Source: Parasedimentitalea huanghaiensis
Lineage (GTDB): Bacteria > Pseudomonadota > Alphaproteobacteria > Rhodobacterales > Rhodobacteraceae
Reading direction: 5' to 3'
Assembly (NCBI RefSeq): GCF_009753675.1
Contig: NZ_WQLV01000001.1
Span: 682,001-746,000, forward strand
Length of the DNA: 64,000 bases
How positions within the stretch are numbered: position 1 is the stretch's first letter; each line of letters starts with the position of its first letter. Both the position numbers and the translations under genes were made by a program. Positions 26,036 to 33,316 of this stretch are shown here, piece after piece. A model generated the notes under the pieces. The model was given only the letters and a program-made list of their open reading frames with translations. It did not search any database and had not been told where the DNA came from.

Positions 26036-26746
26036 ATGATCAAAATTATAAGTTTCAAAATTTGCCCATTTGTTCAGCGTGTAACTGCACTGCTTGAGGC
26101 AAAACACCTCCCCTACGAAATCGAGTACATCAACTTGAGCGACAAGCCTCAATGGTTTTTGGATATTTCACCTACTGGTCAGGTGCCGATGCTCGTTACT
26201 GAAAGTGGTACAGCGCTTTTTGAATCCGATGCTATCGTCGAATATATAGATGAAGTTACCGCGCCTCTCGTGGATGTCTCTACACCGGAACAGCGGGCGA
26301 TTGATCGCGCGTGGAGCTATCAAGCCACCAAGCACTACCTTGTTCAGTGTTCCACCATGCAAAGCGCAAACCAAGAAACACTCACTGAACGCAGTGGAAA
26401 GCTGAACAAAGCCTTTGACAAAGCAGAAAAACAATTGGCTGACGGGCCGTTCTTCAATGGTGAAATCCTGGGCAACGTAGACATTGCTTGGTTACCCTTG
26501 TTATATCGTGCGCTTCTCGTTGAGAAACATTCGGGATATGACTTTCTCGCCAATTATCCGAAAGTGAAGGCATGGCAGGAAACAATAGCTAAGACTGGTA
26601 TTGCTGAAAAATCTGTCCCTGCCGACTTTGATGAAGCATTTTCCAACTTTTATCTTGCAGAGAGAACCTTCCTTGGGCGCGGCGCAAACTTCGATGAAGT
26701 TCCGATTGCCAACGCAACGGCCACAGGTGGAGGCTGTTGCGGTTGA
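26036..26746 (+). CDS. Glutathione S-transferase family protein with Cys-Cys-Gly tail
   Basis: The 236-residue protein has the thioredoxin-like N-terminal domain of GSTs (I-C-P-F-V-Q-R near residue 9, S-P-T-G-Q-V-P-M-L around 50, E-S-D-A-I-V-E-Y around 66) and a helical C-terminal domain. The first motif, with a cysteine followed by P-F, resembles omega-type or glutaredoxin-like GSTs in which cysteine is the active residue. It ends in G-G-G-C-C-G, an odd tail. AAGGAAAG precedes the ATG. It probably forms a two-gene unit with the SigZ-like sigma factor and could handle thiol, metal or electrophile stress. Confidence 0.88.
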   Translation: MIKIISFKICPFVQRVTALLEAKHLPYEIEYINLSDKPQWFLDISPTGQVPMLVTESGTALFESDAIVEYIDEVTAPLVDVSTPEQRAIDRAWSYQATKHYLVQCSTMQSANQETLTERSGKLNKAFDKAEKQLADGPFFNGEILGNVDIAWLPLLYRALLVEKHSGYDFLANYPKVKAWQETIAKTGIAEKSVPADFDEAFSNFYLAERTFLGRGANFDEVPIANATATGGGCCG

Positions 26747-26750
26747 CCAA

Positions 26751-26790
26751 ACGTGACCCTATCCAGCCTTTCGGTTGGATAGGGTCACGT
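26751..26790. terminator. Long hairpin after glutathione transferase gene
   Basis: A stem of 18 base pairs (one G-T) with a TTTC loop starts four bases after the transferase stop. There is no T run on the plus side, so it is not a classical Rho-independent terminator. It may stop transcription with help or protect the 3' end. It also lies between converging transcription from left and right. Confidence 0.55.
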
Positions 26791-27066
26791 CCTAAAACTC
26801 AATCCGAAAATTATTGAGCTCACCAAAAATAGACATTCGCGCAAGCTCGTCCAAAAGTAGCGTTGTCCGGCCCAGCGGACCTTTAGTCAACCGAAGTTGA
26901 ATGACTGTTTTTGCCGCTGGGCAAGTTTGAGACCATGACCGCTTGGGGCTGGAAGCCGCCGTTAGACGGGTTTGGCACGAACGGCAGGTCAACGCCGAAA
27001 GCACCAATTGGCCTATCCTGAGTTAAGGTCTGAAGGCCCTCCATAGCCGCCATTGCCCGACCTCCT
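26791..27066. other. Intergenic region with one dispersed motif copy
   Basis: About 275 bp between the transferase hairpin and the end of the leftward replication operon. I see no gene. One diverged copy of the 17-bp motif lies at 26974-26990. The rest, including a GCCGCTGGGCAA segment, looks like degraded non-coding sequence. Confidence 0.4.
26974..26990 (+). repeat. Dispersed 17-bp motif, copy 2
   Basis: GGCACGAACGGCAGGTC; shares CGAACGGCAGGTC exactly with copy 1. In the gap after the glutathione transferase gene. Confidence 0.45.
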
Positions 27067-27720
27067 TTAACCCTCCTTCCATGGCGCTCGTGGTGGCATG
27101 CGATCGGTTACCACATGGGAGGTCATATGGCAGTGGGCTTGGAACACATGGCGCAGCTCCAACAACGCACCAAACCAGGCAAGATAAACCCGACGCGCCG
27201 CAGCCACATCGCGGATCGTATCAACGTAGGTCACCGGGCAGCAACGCATCTCAAGCCGCTGGACCCTACCGCGCCTCAGAACTTCAACGAACCCACACTG
27301 CTCGGTGGCCGAATGCCAGCCATGCTGGTTCTGCTTCCACTCACGGGGAACACATCTGTGCTTGGCGCCAACCATCCAATTGGGGCGCTGCCCGGCGCGG
27401 GCCAACTCGGCAATCTGCAAGGCCATGCGCCGCCCACCATTTACCTCGGGCAACACCGCCAGGGCCGAGGCGACGATATCGGCATCATGGTGTGGATCCG
27501 ATTGGCCACCGCCATCAACCCGACAGCCGAGCCTCTTGCCTTCCATCAGATGCCAAATGCTATCAACACCGGGCCGCGCGCCAGTCTCGCGGGCAATCTC
27601 ATCAAAGTCGAGACTGGCATGCTCACGCTGGAACGCCCATTCAATCAGCTGCAACACTCCAATTTCGCGCTTACCAGTTCGCGGCGCAGCTGGAGCAACC
27701 GGGTGCAAATCACTGCCCAT
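27067..27720 (-). CDS. Phage hypothetical protein, end of leftward early operon
   Basis: The 217-residue protein is not recognised. It has a helical N-terminal region (G-V-L-Q-L-I-E-W-A-F-Q) that could be helix-turn-helix-like, D-F-D-E-I-A-R-E-T-G, and later Cys/Trp-containing stretches (W-N-W-type, C-C-P-V-T-Y). ATG at 27720 has GAGGGA seven bases upstream; an ATG at 27741 overlapping the previous stop is the alternative. As last gene of the early operon it occupies the position of a late-gene regulator in many temperate phages, which is only a suggestion. Confidence 0.6.
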   Translation of the reverse strand: MGSDLHPVAPAAPRTGKREIGVLQLIEWAFQREHASLDFDEIARETGARPGVDSIWHLMEGKRLGCRVDGGGQSDPHHDADIVASALAVLPEVNGGRRMALQIAELARAGQRPNWMVGAKHRCVPREWKQNQHGWHSATEQCGFVEVLRRGRVQRLEMRCCPVTYVDTIRDVAAARRVYLAWFGALLELRHVFQAHCHMTSHVVTDRMPPRAPWKEG

Positions 27721-27740
27721 TTTAAATCCCTCAACACCCA

Positions 27741-28343
27741 TCAAGCCCCACCCTCAGTTTGCGCGAGTTCTGCAATATCTTGGCACCGCTGAATCGCGGC
27801 ACGGCGTTTGTTTCGAAAGGCTTGATCCTCGCGCGATACGTCATCATTGCGAGACAGTTTCATTTCGATATCTTCCAGTCGCCGTTTTGGTCCGTCAGCC
27901 ATGTCTTTGATTTGGGTCTGCGTCCACTTGCCCGGCCACTTACGCTCGCCCATCGGCAGATCACGCAACCAATCCAACAGCTCTGGCGCCCAGCCCTTGC
28001 TAATAGCTTCTTGTCCCAGCGGGGAGGCAAAGATATCGCGAAACAAGGGCGATGGGTCAGATCCCCTGCTCTGCCCTTGATAGCTCCGCGCTTGAAGCAT
28101 GATATCCTTGCCAATCGGAAAACGGTCCCGCCGCGGGCCACCCGCATGACGCATGGCCCATTCGAGCAGCTCAGTCAGGCTTTCAGCACTCATCGAAGCC
28201 AACCCTTGGCGCAACGTGCGCTTCATTTTTTCGAACTGCTCCTTGTTGGTCGTCGTGGGCCTACCCAGACCCAAACCCTCCAAAGGTTCAATAAGGATCT
28301 CTTGCACCTGCTTCTCGCCAGCAACTTGATCATCACTGTTCAT
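27741..28343 (-). CDS. Phage replication-region hypothetical protein
   Basis: The 200-residue protein is hydrophilic and helical, with many Arg, Lys, Asp and Glu and no known motif that I can see. A longer start upstream at 28370 lies within the preceding gene; the ATG at 28343 overlaps that gene by 11 bp. Following the replication-initiator-like gene, it could be a helicase loader or accessory replication protein, but there is no Walker motif, so it is not a DnaB or DnaC type ATPase. Confidence 0.6.
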   Translation of the reverse strand: MNSDDQVAGEKQVQEILIEPLEGLGLGRPTTTNKEQFEKMKRTLRQGLASMSAESLTELLEWAMRHAGGPRRDRFPIGKDIMLQARSYQGQSRGSDPSPLFRDIFASPLGQEAISKGWAPELLDWLRDLPMGERKWPGKWTQTQIKDMADGPKRRLEDIEMKLSRNDDVSREDQAFRNKRRAAIQRCQDIAELAQTEGGA

Positions 28344-28962
28344 TTTTCGCCCTCTGCTCTTTCTCAGCAAAACCGTTGATCGTCGCCTCTTCGATCGAGA
28401 TCATTTTCTCAGCGAGCAAACACTCCTGAACCCTTGCGGAAACAAACTCAGCATTCACCGTACCACCGGCTTTGATGTGGCTTGCAATCTCTTGCGCTTC
28501 TGATCGCTCTTGATGGGTGAAAAATGGCTTTGCTGCCGCCTCGCGCTGGTTAATTACAGGTTCTTTACAGGTTACCTCTCCAGTGGGCTGGAGACGGCTA
28601 CCCCCTGAAATTGGAGACGGGTTGCCCCTCAAATTGGAGTCGGCTCCGTCTCCAGTTTTTGGAGTCGGGGCCTGTGCTTTCGAGGTTCCAAACATCAATA
28701 TGTATCGGGTTGGTTTTTGCTTCTTTGTCTTCCCGTCCCAGCTCTTGTGACGCTTGATCAAGCCCTTTGCCTCGAGTGAGTTCAGAGCATTGTTCAACGT
28801 ACCATTAGACACCGAGCTGGCCTCCCGCAGGTAGGCTTGGGTCGGGAAACACCCCTGCGCGGGATTGTGGCAATCACACAGATGAAACAGCACACGAAAC
28901 TCGCTATGGCCCAGATCAGAGGCAGGGAGGCTAGACAGCCAATTTGTGGCCTTATGGCTCAT
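28333..28962 (-). CDS. Helix-turn-helix protein, probable replication initiator
   Basis: The 209-residue protein has an N-terminal winged-helix domain: F-R-V-L-F-H-L-C-D-C-H, P-T-Q-A-Y-L-R-E-A-S-S-V-S-N-G-T-L-N-N-A-L-N-S-L and G-L-I-K-R, the pattern of HTH_36-type domains in phage replication proteins. The C-terminal half is low complexity. GGGAGAGG precedes the ATG at 28962. Located in the early leftward operon, it is the best candidate for the origin-binding O-like protein. A phage origin might lie within its gene, but no iteron set was clear. Confidence 0.72.
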   Translation of the reverse strand: MSHKATNWLSSLPASDLGHSEFRVLFHLCDCHNPAQGCFPTQAYLREASSVSNGTLNNALNSLEAKGLIKRHKSWDGKTKKQKPTRYILMFGTSKAQAPTPKTGDGADSNLRGNPSPISGGSRLQPTGEVTCKEPVINQREAAAKPFFTHQERSEAQEIASHIKAGGTVNAEFVSARVQECLLAEKMISIEEATINGFAEKEQRAKNEQ

Positions 28963-29142
28963 AGCGCCCTCTCCCTCTTGCTGGAGAAGCCGCCATCCTC
29001 TCCAATAAAAAAGTCTCTCACGCAAAACGGATAATACCTGCTGCACCACTCAACTTTTTGGTGCAGCATCAACACTGTTTGCGCGACAGAGATTCGCCCC
29101 TCTGTCGCGCGACCACAAAGCGACCAAAGGAGAAATCGCACC

Positions 29143-29376
29143 ATGGATTCACAAGAGCTTGCTGACCTGAGGGATCGAGCCGATTGCAACAATTTCATTC
29201 TTGCAATGATTTTGGCCGCAAACGCTCGGAATGTGCCCGCTACTACGGAATTGGTAAGAAGTTTTCTACCTGCACTTCGGGAGAGGTACGGTGAGAGCAA
29301 AATGTTGGATGCCCTCGAAGAGACTACAAGTTTTTCAGACGAACTCTTAGAGATTCTTTCTCCAAATTTGGAGTAG
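29143..29376 (+). CDS. Small helical hypothetical protein
   Basis: The 77-residue protein has an excellent ribosome site (AAAGGAG) before its ATG and is entirely helical and acidic. No family was recognised. It is on the plus strand while all neighbours in the early operon read leftward, so it needs its own promoter in 28963-29142, the gap between it and the divergent replication gene. It overlaps a minus-strand small gene tail-to-tail. Confidence 0.55.
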   Translation: MDSQELADLRDRADCNNFILAMILAANARNVPATTELVRSFLPALRERYGESKMLDALEETTSFSDELLEILSPNLE

Positions 29377-29494
29377 AGCACTGGCGTCTTAGGCCATATC
29401 GCTTCAACAAAGCTTCGTCCAAATGACCGGCTCGAATGGCCTCTTCGATTGCTCGAGCAAACTCGTTCGAGCTGTCTTTGCCTTTCGGGTCCAT
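29324..29494 (-). CDS. Small hypothetical protein, antisense overlap
   Basis: A 56-residue frame begins at an ATG with AGAGG six bases upstream and runs into the 3' end of the plus-strand gene, overlapping it by 53 bp. The N-terminal half is a well-formed amphipathic helical sequence (E-F-A-R-A-I-E-E-A-I-R-A-G-H-L-D-E-A-L-L), which looks like genuine coding sequence. The last ten residues come from the overlap. Its direction matches the early operon. Confidence 0.45.
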   Translation of the reverse strand: MDPKGKDSSNEFARAIEEAIRAGHLDEALLKRYGLRRQCSTPNLEKESLRVRLKNL

Positions 29495-29587
29495 TTTCCA
29501 CCTCTACTATAAGAATTCGATCCCAACAGGACAGAAACGTTGTGGCTAAAACCGTCCACCCACGGCCGTTTTCTGGACGCATGCCGC

Positions 29588-29911
29588 TCACGCCGCCTGC
29601 TCCAGCTCGGCCGCGAAATAGGCGGGGGCGTCGGGGTCGGTCAACATGACCAAAAGGGTGATGTGGCTGGCTGGGGCAGTCACTGCCCCCCACCAATTCA
29701 ACGCGGTCTGGAAACTGACATCGCAAAACAACGCCACCTCGCGCGGGCTGTGGAACCGGGCGCGAAAATACCCTGACCAAAGCGCCGCCGCACTGGTCTT
29801 TAGCGCATAGGGGTCTAACTTGTTTGACCAAGACTTTTGCTCTACCCCGGGCGCATCCTGCACAGATGACACATCGGTATTCACAATCAGGGTTAATCGA
29901 GCGCGGCTCAT
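29588..29911 (-). CDS. Early phage hypothetical protein
   Basis: The 107-residue protein starts four bases inside the end of the Cro-like gene (ATGA), so it is cotranslated with it. It contains F-H-S-P-R-E-V-A-L-F-C-D-V-S-F-Q-T-A-L-N-W-W-G, which has the look of a short helix-turn-helix, and could bind DNA. I do not recognise a family. Expected to be expressed when the CI-like repressor is released. Confidence 0.65.
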   Translation of the reverse strand: MSRARLTLIVNTDVSSVQDAPGVEQKSWSNKLDPYALKTSAAALWSGYFRARFHSPREVALFCDVSFQTALNWWGAVTAPASHITLLVMLTDPDAPAYFAAELEQAA

Positions 29912-30117
29912 GCGGCGCCCTCAGCTATTGGAGCAGGCGCCGGGTTGTCAGCCATGTATTTGCGCAGCCGGTCCGCCACATCCAAAGTGCAACTTTTGCC
30001 ATTTTTCAGACGGTGATAAAGTCGACTGTTACCAACCGCTCGGCTGGTAACAGTCGCCGGAGCGATACCCTTCAAAGAGGCGAAAGTCTCAATCTCCAAG
30101 ATCAAATGTGTTGTCAT
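29908..30117 (-). CDS. Cro-like small repressor
   Basis: The 69-residue protein is the first leftward gene opposite the CI-like repressor. A helix-turn-helix is seen in F-A-S-L-K-G-I-A-P-A-T-V-T-S-R-A-V-G-N-S-R-L-Y-H-R-L. Two adjacent ATG codons (30120 and 30117) are possible starts. Its divergent position over three operator copies is that of Cro in lambdoid switches; it likely shuts off cI and then the early genes. Confidence 0.72.
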   Translation of the reverse strand: MTTHLILEIETFASLKGIAPATVTSRAVGNSRLYHRLKNGKSCTLDVADRLRKYMADNPAPAPIAEGAA

Positions 30118-30131
30118 CATGAAGCTAAATA

Positions 30132-30203
30132 GGGAATATTATCCCCAAATTGCAAGGGATAATTGTCTCCTATCCTTAAGTGAGGTAAGGGACTATTGTC
30201 ACC
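30132..30203. promoter_or_regulatory. Three-operator switch region between cro-like and CI-like genes
   Basis: Three 15-bp near-palindromes occur: GGGAATATTATCCCC (30132-30146), GGGATAATTGTCTCC (30156-30170) and GGGACTATTGTCACC (30189-30203). The middle one sits between TTGCAA (30150-30155) and TATCCT (30171-30176) on the plus strand, as an operator inside the cI promoter. Half-site consensus is GGGA with its complement TCNCC. The same operator recurs at 32872 and 32900. Confidence 0.75.
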
Positions 30204-30205
30204 AC

Positions 30206-30835
30206 ATGCCTTTAACCTTCAAAGAAGCGCTCAACGGAGCAATGAATGCATCAGGACTTTCGATGCGGAAACTGGCTGAAAAGGCTGAAGTTTCTTATGA
30301 GCAACTCAAGAAGATCAATCAGGGCAAAACACAAAGCACCAATGCTGAGGATGCTCTGCGCATTGCTGCCGCTATAGGAATACCGCTTGAGAGTTTCATG
30401 GCAGGGGAATTCGAAGGACGTCCCACAATTGCGATAGCTGGCAAAGTCGGCGCTGGCGCCCAAGTCCCTGTATTTGACGCTTATGAGAAAGGCGACGGCC
30501 CGCAAATTGAGTGCCCGCCTGGCCTATCCTCACATGGTATTGTAGCGGTCGAAATTGAGGGCGACAGCATGGAACCCATCTACTCAGCCGGGGATCTGCT
30601 GTTCTACACCCGCAATGGCCATGACGCCGTGCTGACTGACGACATTGGTTATCGCTGCGTCTGTGAAGACGCCGATGGAATGGGCTGGGTCAAACAGATT
30701 AAACCCGGCGATGAACCCGGTCTGTTCCACCTAATCTCATTAAACCCCGGTGCAAACAACATGTGGAATATCCGGCTCAAGTGGGCCGCACGGGTTCGCC
30801 TCCATTGGCCTGCGGAACTTGCCAAGAAAACCTAA
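30206..30835 (+). CDS. CI-like repressor with S24 peptidase domain
   Basis: The 209-residue protein has an N-terminal helix-turn-helix (M-R-K-L-A-E-K-A-E-V-S-Y-E-Q-L-K-K-I, about residues 18-35) and a C-terminal LexA/CI peptidase domain: Ser in G-D-S-M-E-P-I-Y-S-A-G-D and a downstream V-K-Q-I with the lysine, plus an A-G pair near residue 80 suited to self-cleavage. It would keep the prophage silent and be removed after DNA damage via RecA. ATG at 30206 is used because the HTH starts soon after; a longer in-frame start at 30119 would run through the operators. Confidence 0.88.
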   Translation: MPLTFKEALNGAMNASGLSMRKLAEKAEVSYEQLKKINQGKTQSTNAEDALRIAAAIGIPLESFMAGEFEGRPTIAIAGKVGAGAQVPVFDAYEKGDGPQIECPPGLSSHGIVAVEIEGDSMEPIYSAGDLLFYTRNGHDAVLTDDIGYRCVCEDADGMGWVKQIKPGDEPGLFHLISLNPGANNMWNIRLKWAARVRLHWPAELAKKT

Positions 30836-30965
30836 CCCAACAACCTTACATTACGGGCATCCACGAAATTCACTCGTCACATCATACAGAATGTCTATTT
30901 CACCGGGCGACCGCTATGCGCAGTTATTGACCTTTGCAAAGTCGGCCCCCAGGATGCGCCGACAT

Positions 30966-30982
30966 GTAGCGAACGGCTGCTC
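30966..30982 (+). repeat. Dispersed 17-bp motif, copy 3
   Basis: GTAGCGAACGGCTGCTC; shares GTAGCGAACGGC with copy 1. Lies in the spacer between the convergent repressor and ClpP-like genes. Confidence 0.45.
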
Positions 30983-31072
30983 TTTGGATCGTCTTTCAAA
31001 AAATCTAGGGTCTCTGGAAGGGGACTGGTTCAGCAGTTTGAAGCCAATGGCTCGCTGACAGCCCTGACGCGA

Positions 31073-32428
31073 TTAGTCGGCCATGCAGAAGGTCGCGATA
31101 TCGGACTTGATGCAAGCACTGCTTAGCACCGCGAACGCGCCCGGGCTGTCGAACATAGGCTCGGCTGGACGCCCGTTCAGGGTGAGATTTCCATCAATGG
31201 ACGCAACTTCGAATTGGCCCTCAGGCACATCAATAATCCACTGCAAGCGTTCAGAAAAATCCAACTTTCGGGTTCGACTAAAGGTAACTTGGCAAGTCCG
31301 AGGTGTACTATGCTGCCCTTCGGTCAGAGCGCAGAGTCTTTCGCCGAACGCGTCGGGCTTCGGCGCTTCCAGAAGGAGCATCCAGTGTTTTACAACCAAT
31401 TCCCCTGAAGACCCTGCACCATAGCTTGCAATCTGAAGCGAGCCCCAAAATTCTGATTCGGCGGACACTTCGCCGGTGCAGCCAAATCCGCCTTCATCAA
31501 AAACCCCAAACTCGAATTTGATCACATCATCGTCGAATTCATTTGGGCCACGTTTGAAAGACCGAAAAGTCTCGTCATATTTGGGGAAGCCTTCCCAAAG
31601 AGACGCGACGCCGGGGGACTGGTCATCTCTGACAAGTTGCGCGCCGTTCAGCGCGAGATAGCACAGGTGGCGCACATGACCGCGTGTCAGAGTTGTCGGC
31701 ATCCGGGCGCTGTCGATGTTCAGCGGTTTGATATTGTATTCTTGGAGTGCTGCTGTTCCTTGTAGATAAGCCATGTCTTCGGGCTCTGTAAGCAACATTT
31801 GCGTCAGCAAGGTCGGATGTATTCCCCAGTCGGACGCGTTTCGCATCAGCAGTCCGATGGCGGCTACAGCGATCTTGAAGGCCTTATCGACCGTGCCTTT
31901 GTCATAAACACCGTCGGCAACTGAGAGGGACGGCGCATGAAAGCCGAGACGGCCATCTTTATGGAGGTACCTGTCGGGGAAACGCCCGTGCTGGCCTTCG
32001 CTGACTTGTCCAGCCATGAACAGGATCGCACAAGCGCTTTCACAGGTATCACCCGCGGCCACGACGGTGGCGAGGTTACGCAAGGGCAGGATTGCGTCGC
32101 GCTCAATGACATCCTCGGGTCCACGCAGGAATTCCGCTATCCGCACCGCTTCGGCCAGGGATCCGCCGGAGGAAGACAGGCAGAGGCGCGGGCGCTTTTG
32201 GCCTGAGGGGCTATCCACCAACCCAATTGGAGTCAGTTTGAGTTTGGAGAGTTGTGTGCGGGCAAAGAGTTTGAGCGCGTCAAGGTCGCCTGTTTTGACC
32301 ATGCCGCTCATTTTGAAGGTGCAACCTTGCTGGTCGTTCGGTGTCAGGGTGAATTCGGCGGCCCAAACAATCGGGGCACTGAGAAGGAAAACCGCGAGGG
32401 CTTGCATAACACGGGGCAATAATAGCAT
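31073..32428 (-). CDS. Periplasmic ClpP/crotonase-like protein (COG3904-like)
   Basis: The 451-residue protein has a Sec signal peptide (about residues 1-23). After it comes a ClpP-like core: L-S-S-S-G-G-S-L-A-E-A (oxyanion loop), then C-E-S-A-C-A-I-L-F-M-A-G with the probable nucleophile serine, and L-G-F-H-A with the probable histidine. Such predicted periplasmic proteins are common in Rhodobacteraceae; protease activity is unproven. The C-terminal 200 residues are of unknown fold, with several cysteines. AAAGG precedes the ATG at 32428. It lies alone, leftward, between cI and the int operon, so it is a lysogeny-time cargo gene. Confidence 0.78.
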   Translation of the reverse strand: MLLLPRVMQALAVFLLSAPIVWAAEFTLTPNDQQGCTFKMSGMVKTGDLDALKLFARTQLSKLKLTPIGLVDSPSGQKRPRLCLSSSGGSLAEAVRIAEFLRGPEDVIERDAILPLRNLATVVAAGDTCESACAILFMAGQVSEGQHGRFPDRYLHKDGRLGFHAPSLSVADGVYDKGTVDKAFKIAVAAIGLLMRNASDWGIHPTLLTQMLLTEPEDMAYLQGTAALQEYNIKPLNIDSARMPTTLTRGHVRHLCYLALNGAQLVRDDQSPGVASLWEGFPKYDETFRSFKRGPNEFDDDVIKFEFGVFDEGGFGCTGEVSAESEFWGSLQIASYGAGSSGELVVKHWMLLLEAPKPDAFGERLCALTEGQHSTPRTCQVTFSRTRKLDFSERLQWIIDVPEGQFEVASIDGNLTLNGRPAEPMFDSPGAFAVLSSACIKSDIATFCMAD

Positions 32429-32871
32429 GGTGAAAACCTTTGGATTATTTGATGCGTGAATAGCCATGAGGGTTGGCGACAATTCACTCGAGGTCAAGAT
32501 TGGACTTCTGACATCTGCCAAGAGTCTTGATGGTGCAGTTCCGTACCTCTGAGTAGAGGGCTCGAAATCTAGGAAAGAGCGGCATCAAAGGCCGGGTCAA
32601 AAAATCTTTCGATTTGAGCGAAAGCAGCCTTCCGCGCGATTTGCAGCGACTGCCATTTTGCCCTGCTCAGCGGACCTCTACACAGATCGCAGCGAACGGC
32701 GGCTCACCGCCCTTAGTGCCCCATATGCCGCGTCATGCTTCACCTGACACGAATGTCTTAGAAGGGCTGGCAGCGGCCACCCTTAATTCCGACAAAGGGC
32801 ACTAAAGGCAGTTTGCCAAGGTGCAACAAATTTTGCAGATCAAATAGTGGGCAATAAACGCCTTCCAACTG
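32429..32871. other. Intergenic region between cargo gene and int operon promoter
   Basis: About 440 bp without a gene I can support. It includes one plus-strand copy of the dispersed 17-bp motif at 32689-32705 and probably the promoter of the leftward cargo gene. No conserved reading frame, tRNA or strong hairpin was seen. Confidence 0.4.
32689..32705 (+). repeat. Dispersed 17-bp motif, copy 4
   Basis: GCAGCGAACGGCGGCTC; shares AGCGAACGGC and the end GCTC with copy 3. In the spacer upstream of the int operon promoter. Confidence 0.45.
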
Positions 32872-32922
32872 GGGATATTTATCCCTATTATTATTGACAG
32901 GGATTTTTGTCCCCTATATCAA
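32872..32922 (+). promoter_or_regulatory. CI-type operators inside the rightward int/xis operon promoter
   Basis: Two operator copies, GGGATATTTATCCCT (32872-32886) and GGGATTTTTGTCCCC (32900-32914), flank and fill a promoter with TTGACA at 32894-32899 and TATATC (32915-32920) or TATCAA (32917-32922) as -10. The second operator lies exactly between -35 and -10, so bound repressor must block RNA polymerase. This ties the rightward int/xis operon to the same repressor as the cI-cro switch. Confidence 0.75.
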
Positions 32923-32949
32923 TTCTCACATCAACCGATGGAGGATTGA

Positions 32950-33219
32950 ATGAACGACATCTTTAACACCGCCCGCCACATCGTCGGCACACCACAGGAT
33001 CACTTACACGACACCCATCTGTTTTCCGCTGCTTGGGCCACAATGAAGGCCGCGCGCGGACAGGGGTTTGACCCACAGCGCCTACACCCGCAACACCTGA
33101 TCGGCCACCCTGCCCCAGATCCGGAACCACTCGACCGGACTCTGATCCGGGTCGGCGAAACCGTGCGCAGCTATGCCGCCAAACAGGGGTACAGGATCCA
33201 GCGCCGCCATGCCGCGTGA
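32950..33219 (+). CDS. Hypothetical protein, first gene of rightward operon
   Basis: The 89-residue protein has a GGAGGATT ribosome site and starts 28 bases after the repressor-controlled promoter. It is basic and rich in His, Arg and Pro, with a likely helical end (V-R-S-Y-A-A-K-Q-G-Y). No family was recognised. Being first in the operon that ends with xis-like and int genes, it is probably made early at induction. A possible 35-residue frame overlaps its end (33209-33316) but was not accepted. Confidence 0.6.
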   Translation: MNDIFNTARHIVGTPQDHLHDTHLFSAAWATMKAARGQGFDPQRLHPQHLIGHPAPDPEPLDRTLIRVGETVRSYAAKQGYRIQRRHAA

Positions 33220-33316
33220 TCTGACACAGCGCGCGCCTTTGGCTACTGCCACACACACGCCGCCCCGCCAGACCCGCCAACAGGCCAGCCAGCGGGCACC
33301 CCCGCTCCACACATAA

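Noticed and set aside
26792-27007. 71-codon minus-strand frame in the gap after the transferase gene
   Set aside because: No ribosome site, Cys/Ser/Leu mix without motif, and it covers a dispersed repeat copy.
27081-27792. Long plus-strand frames opposite the 27-kb phage gene
   Set aside because: Pro/His/Arg-rich, typical antisense products, and against the operon direction with no ribosome site.
28959-29831. 290-codon minus-strand open frame upstream of the replication-initiator-like gene
   Set aside because: Composition is unlike a protein (Arg/Ser/Cys-rich with no motifs), it has no ribosome site, and it is out of frame with better-supported small genes on both strands.
33209-33316. 35-codon frame overlapping the end of the first int-operon gene
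   Set aside because: Very short, Pro/Gln/Thr-rich and without a ribosome site; could equally be chance.
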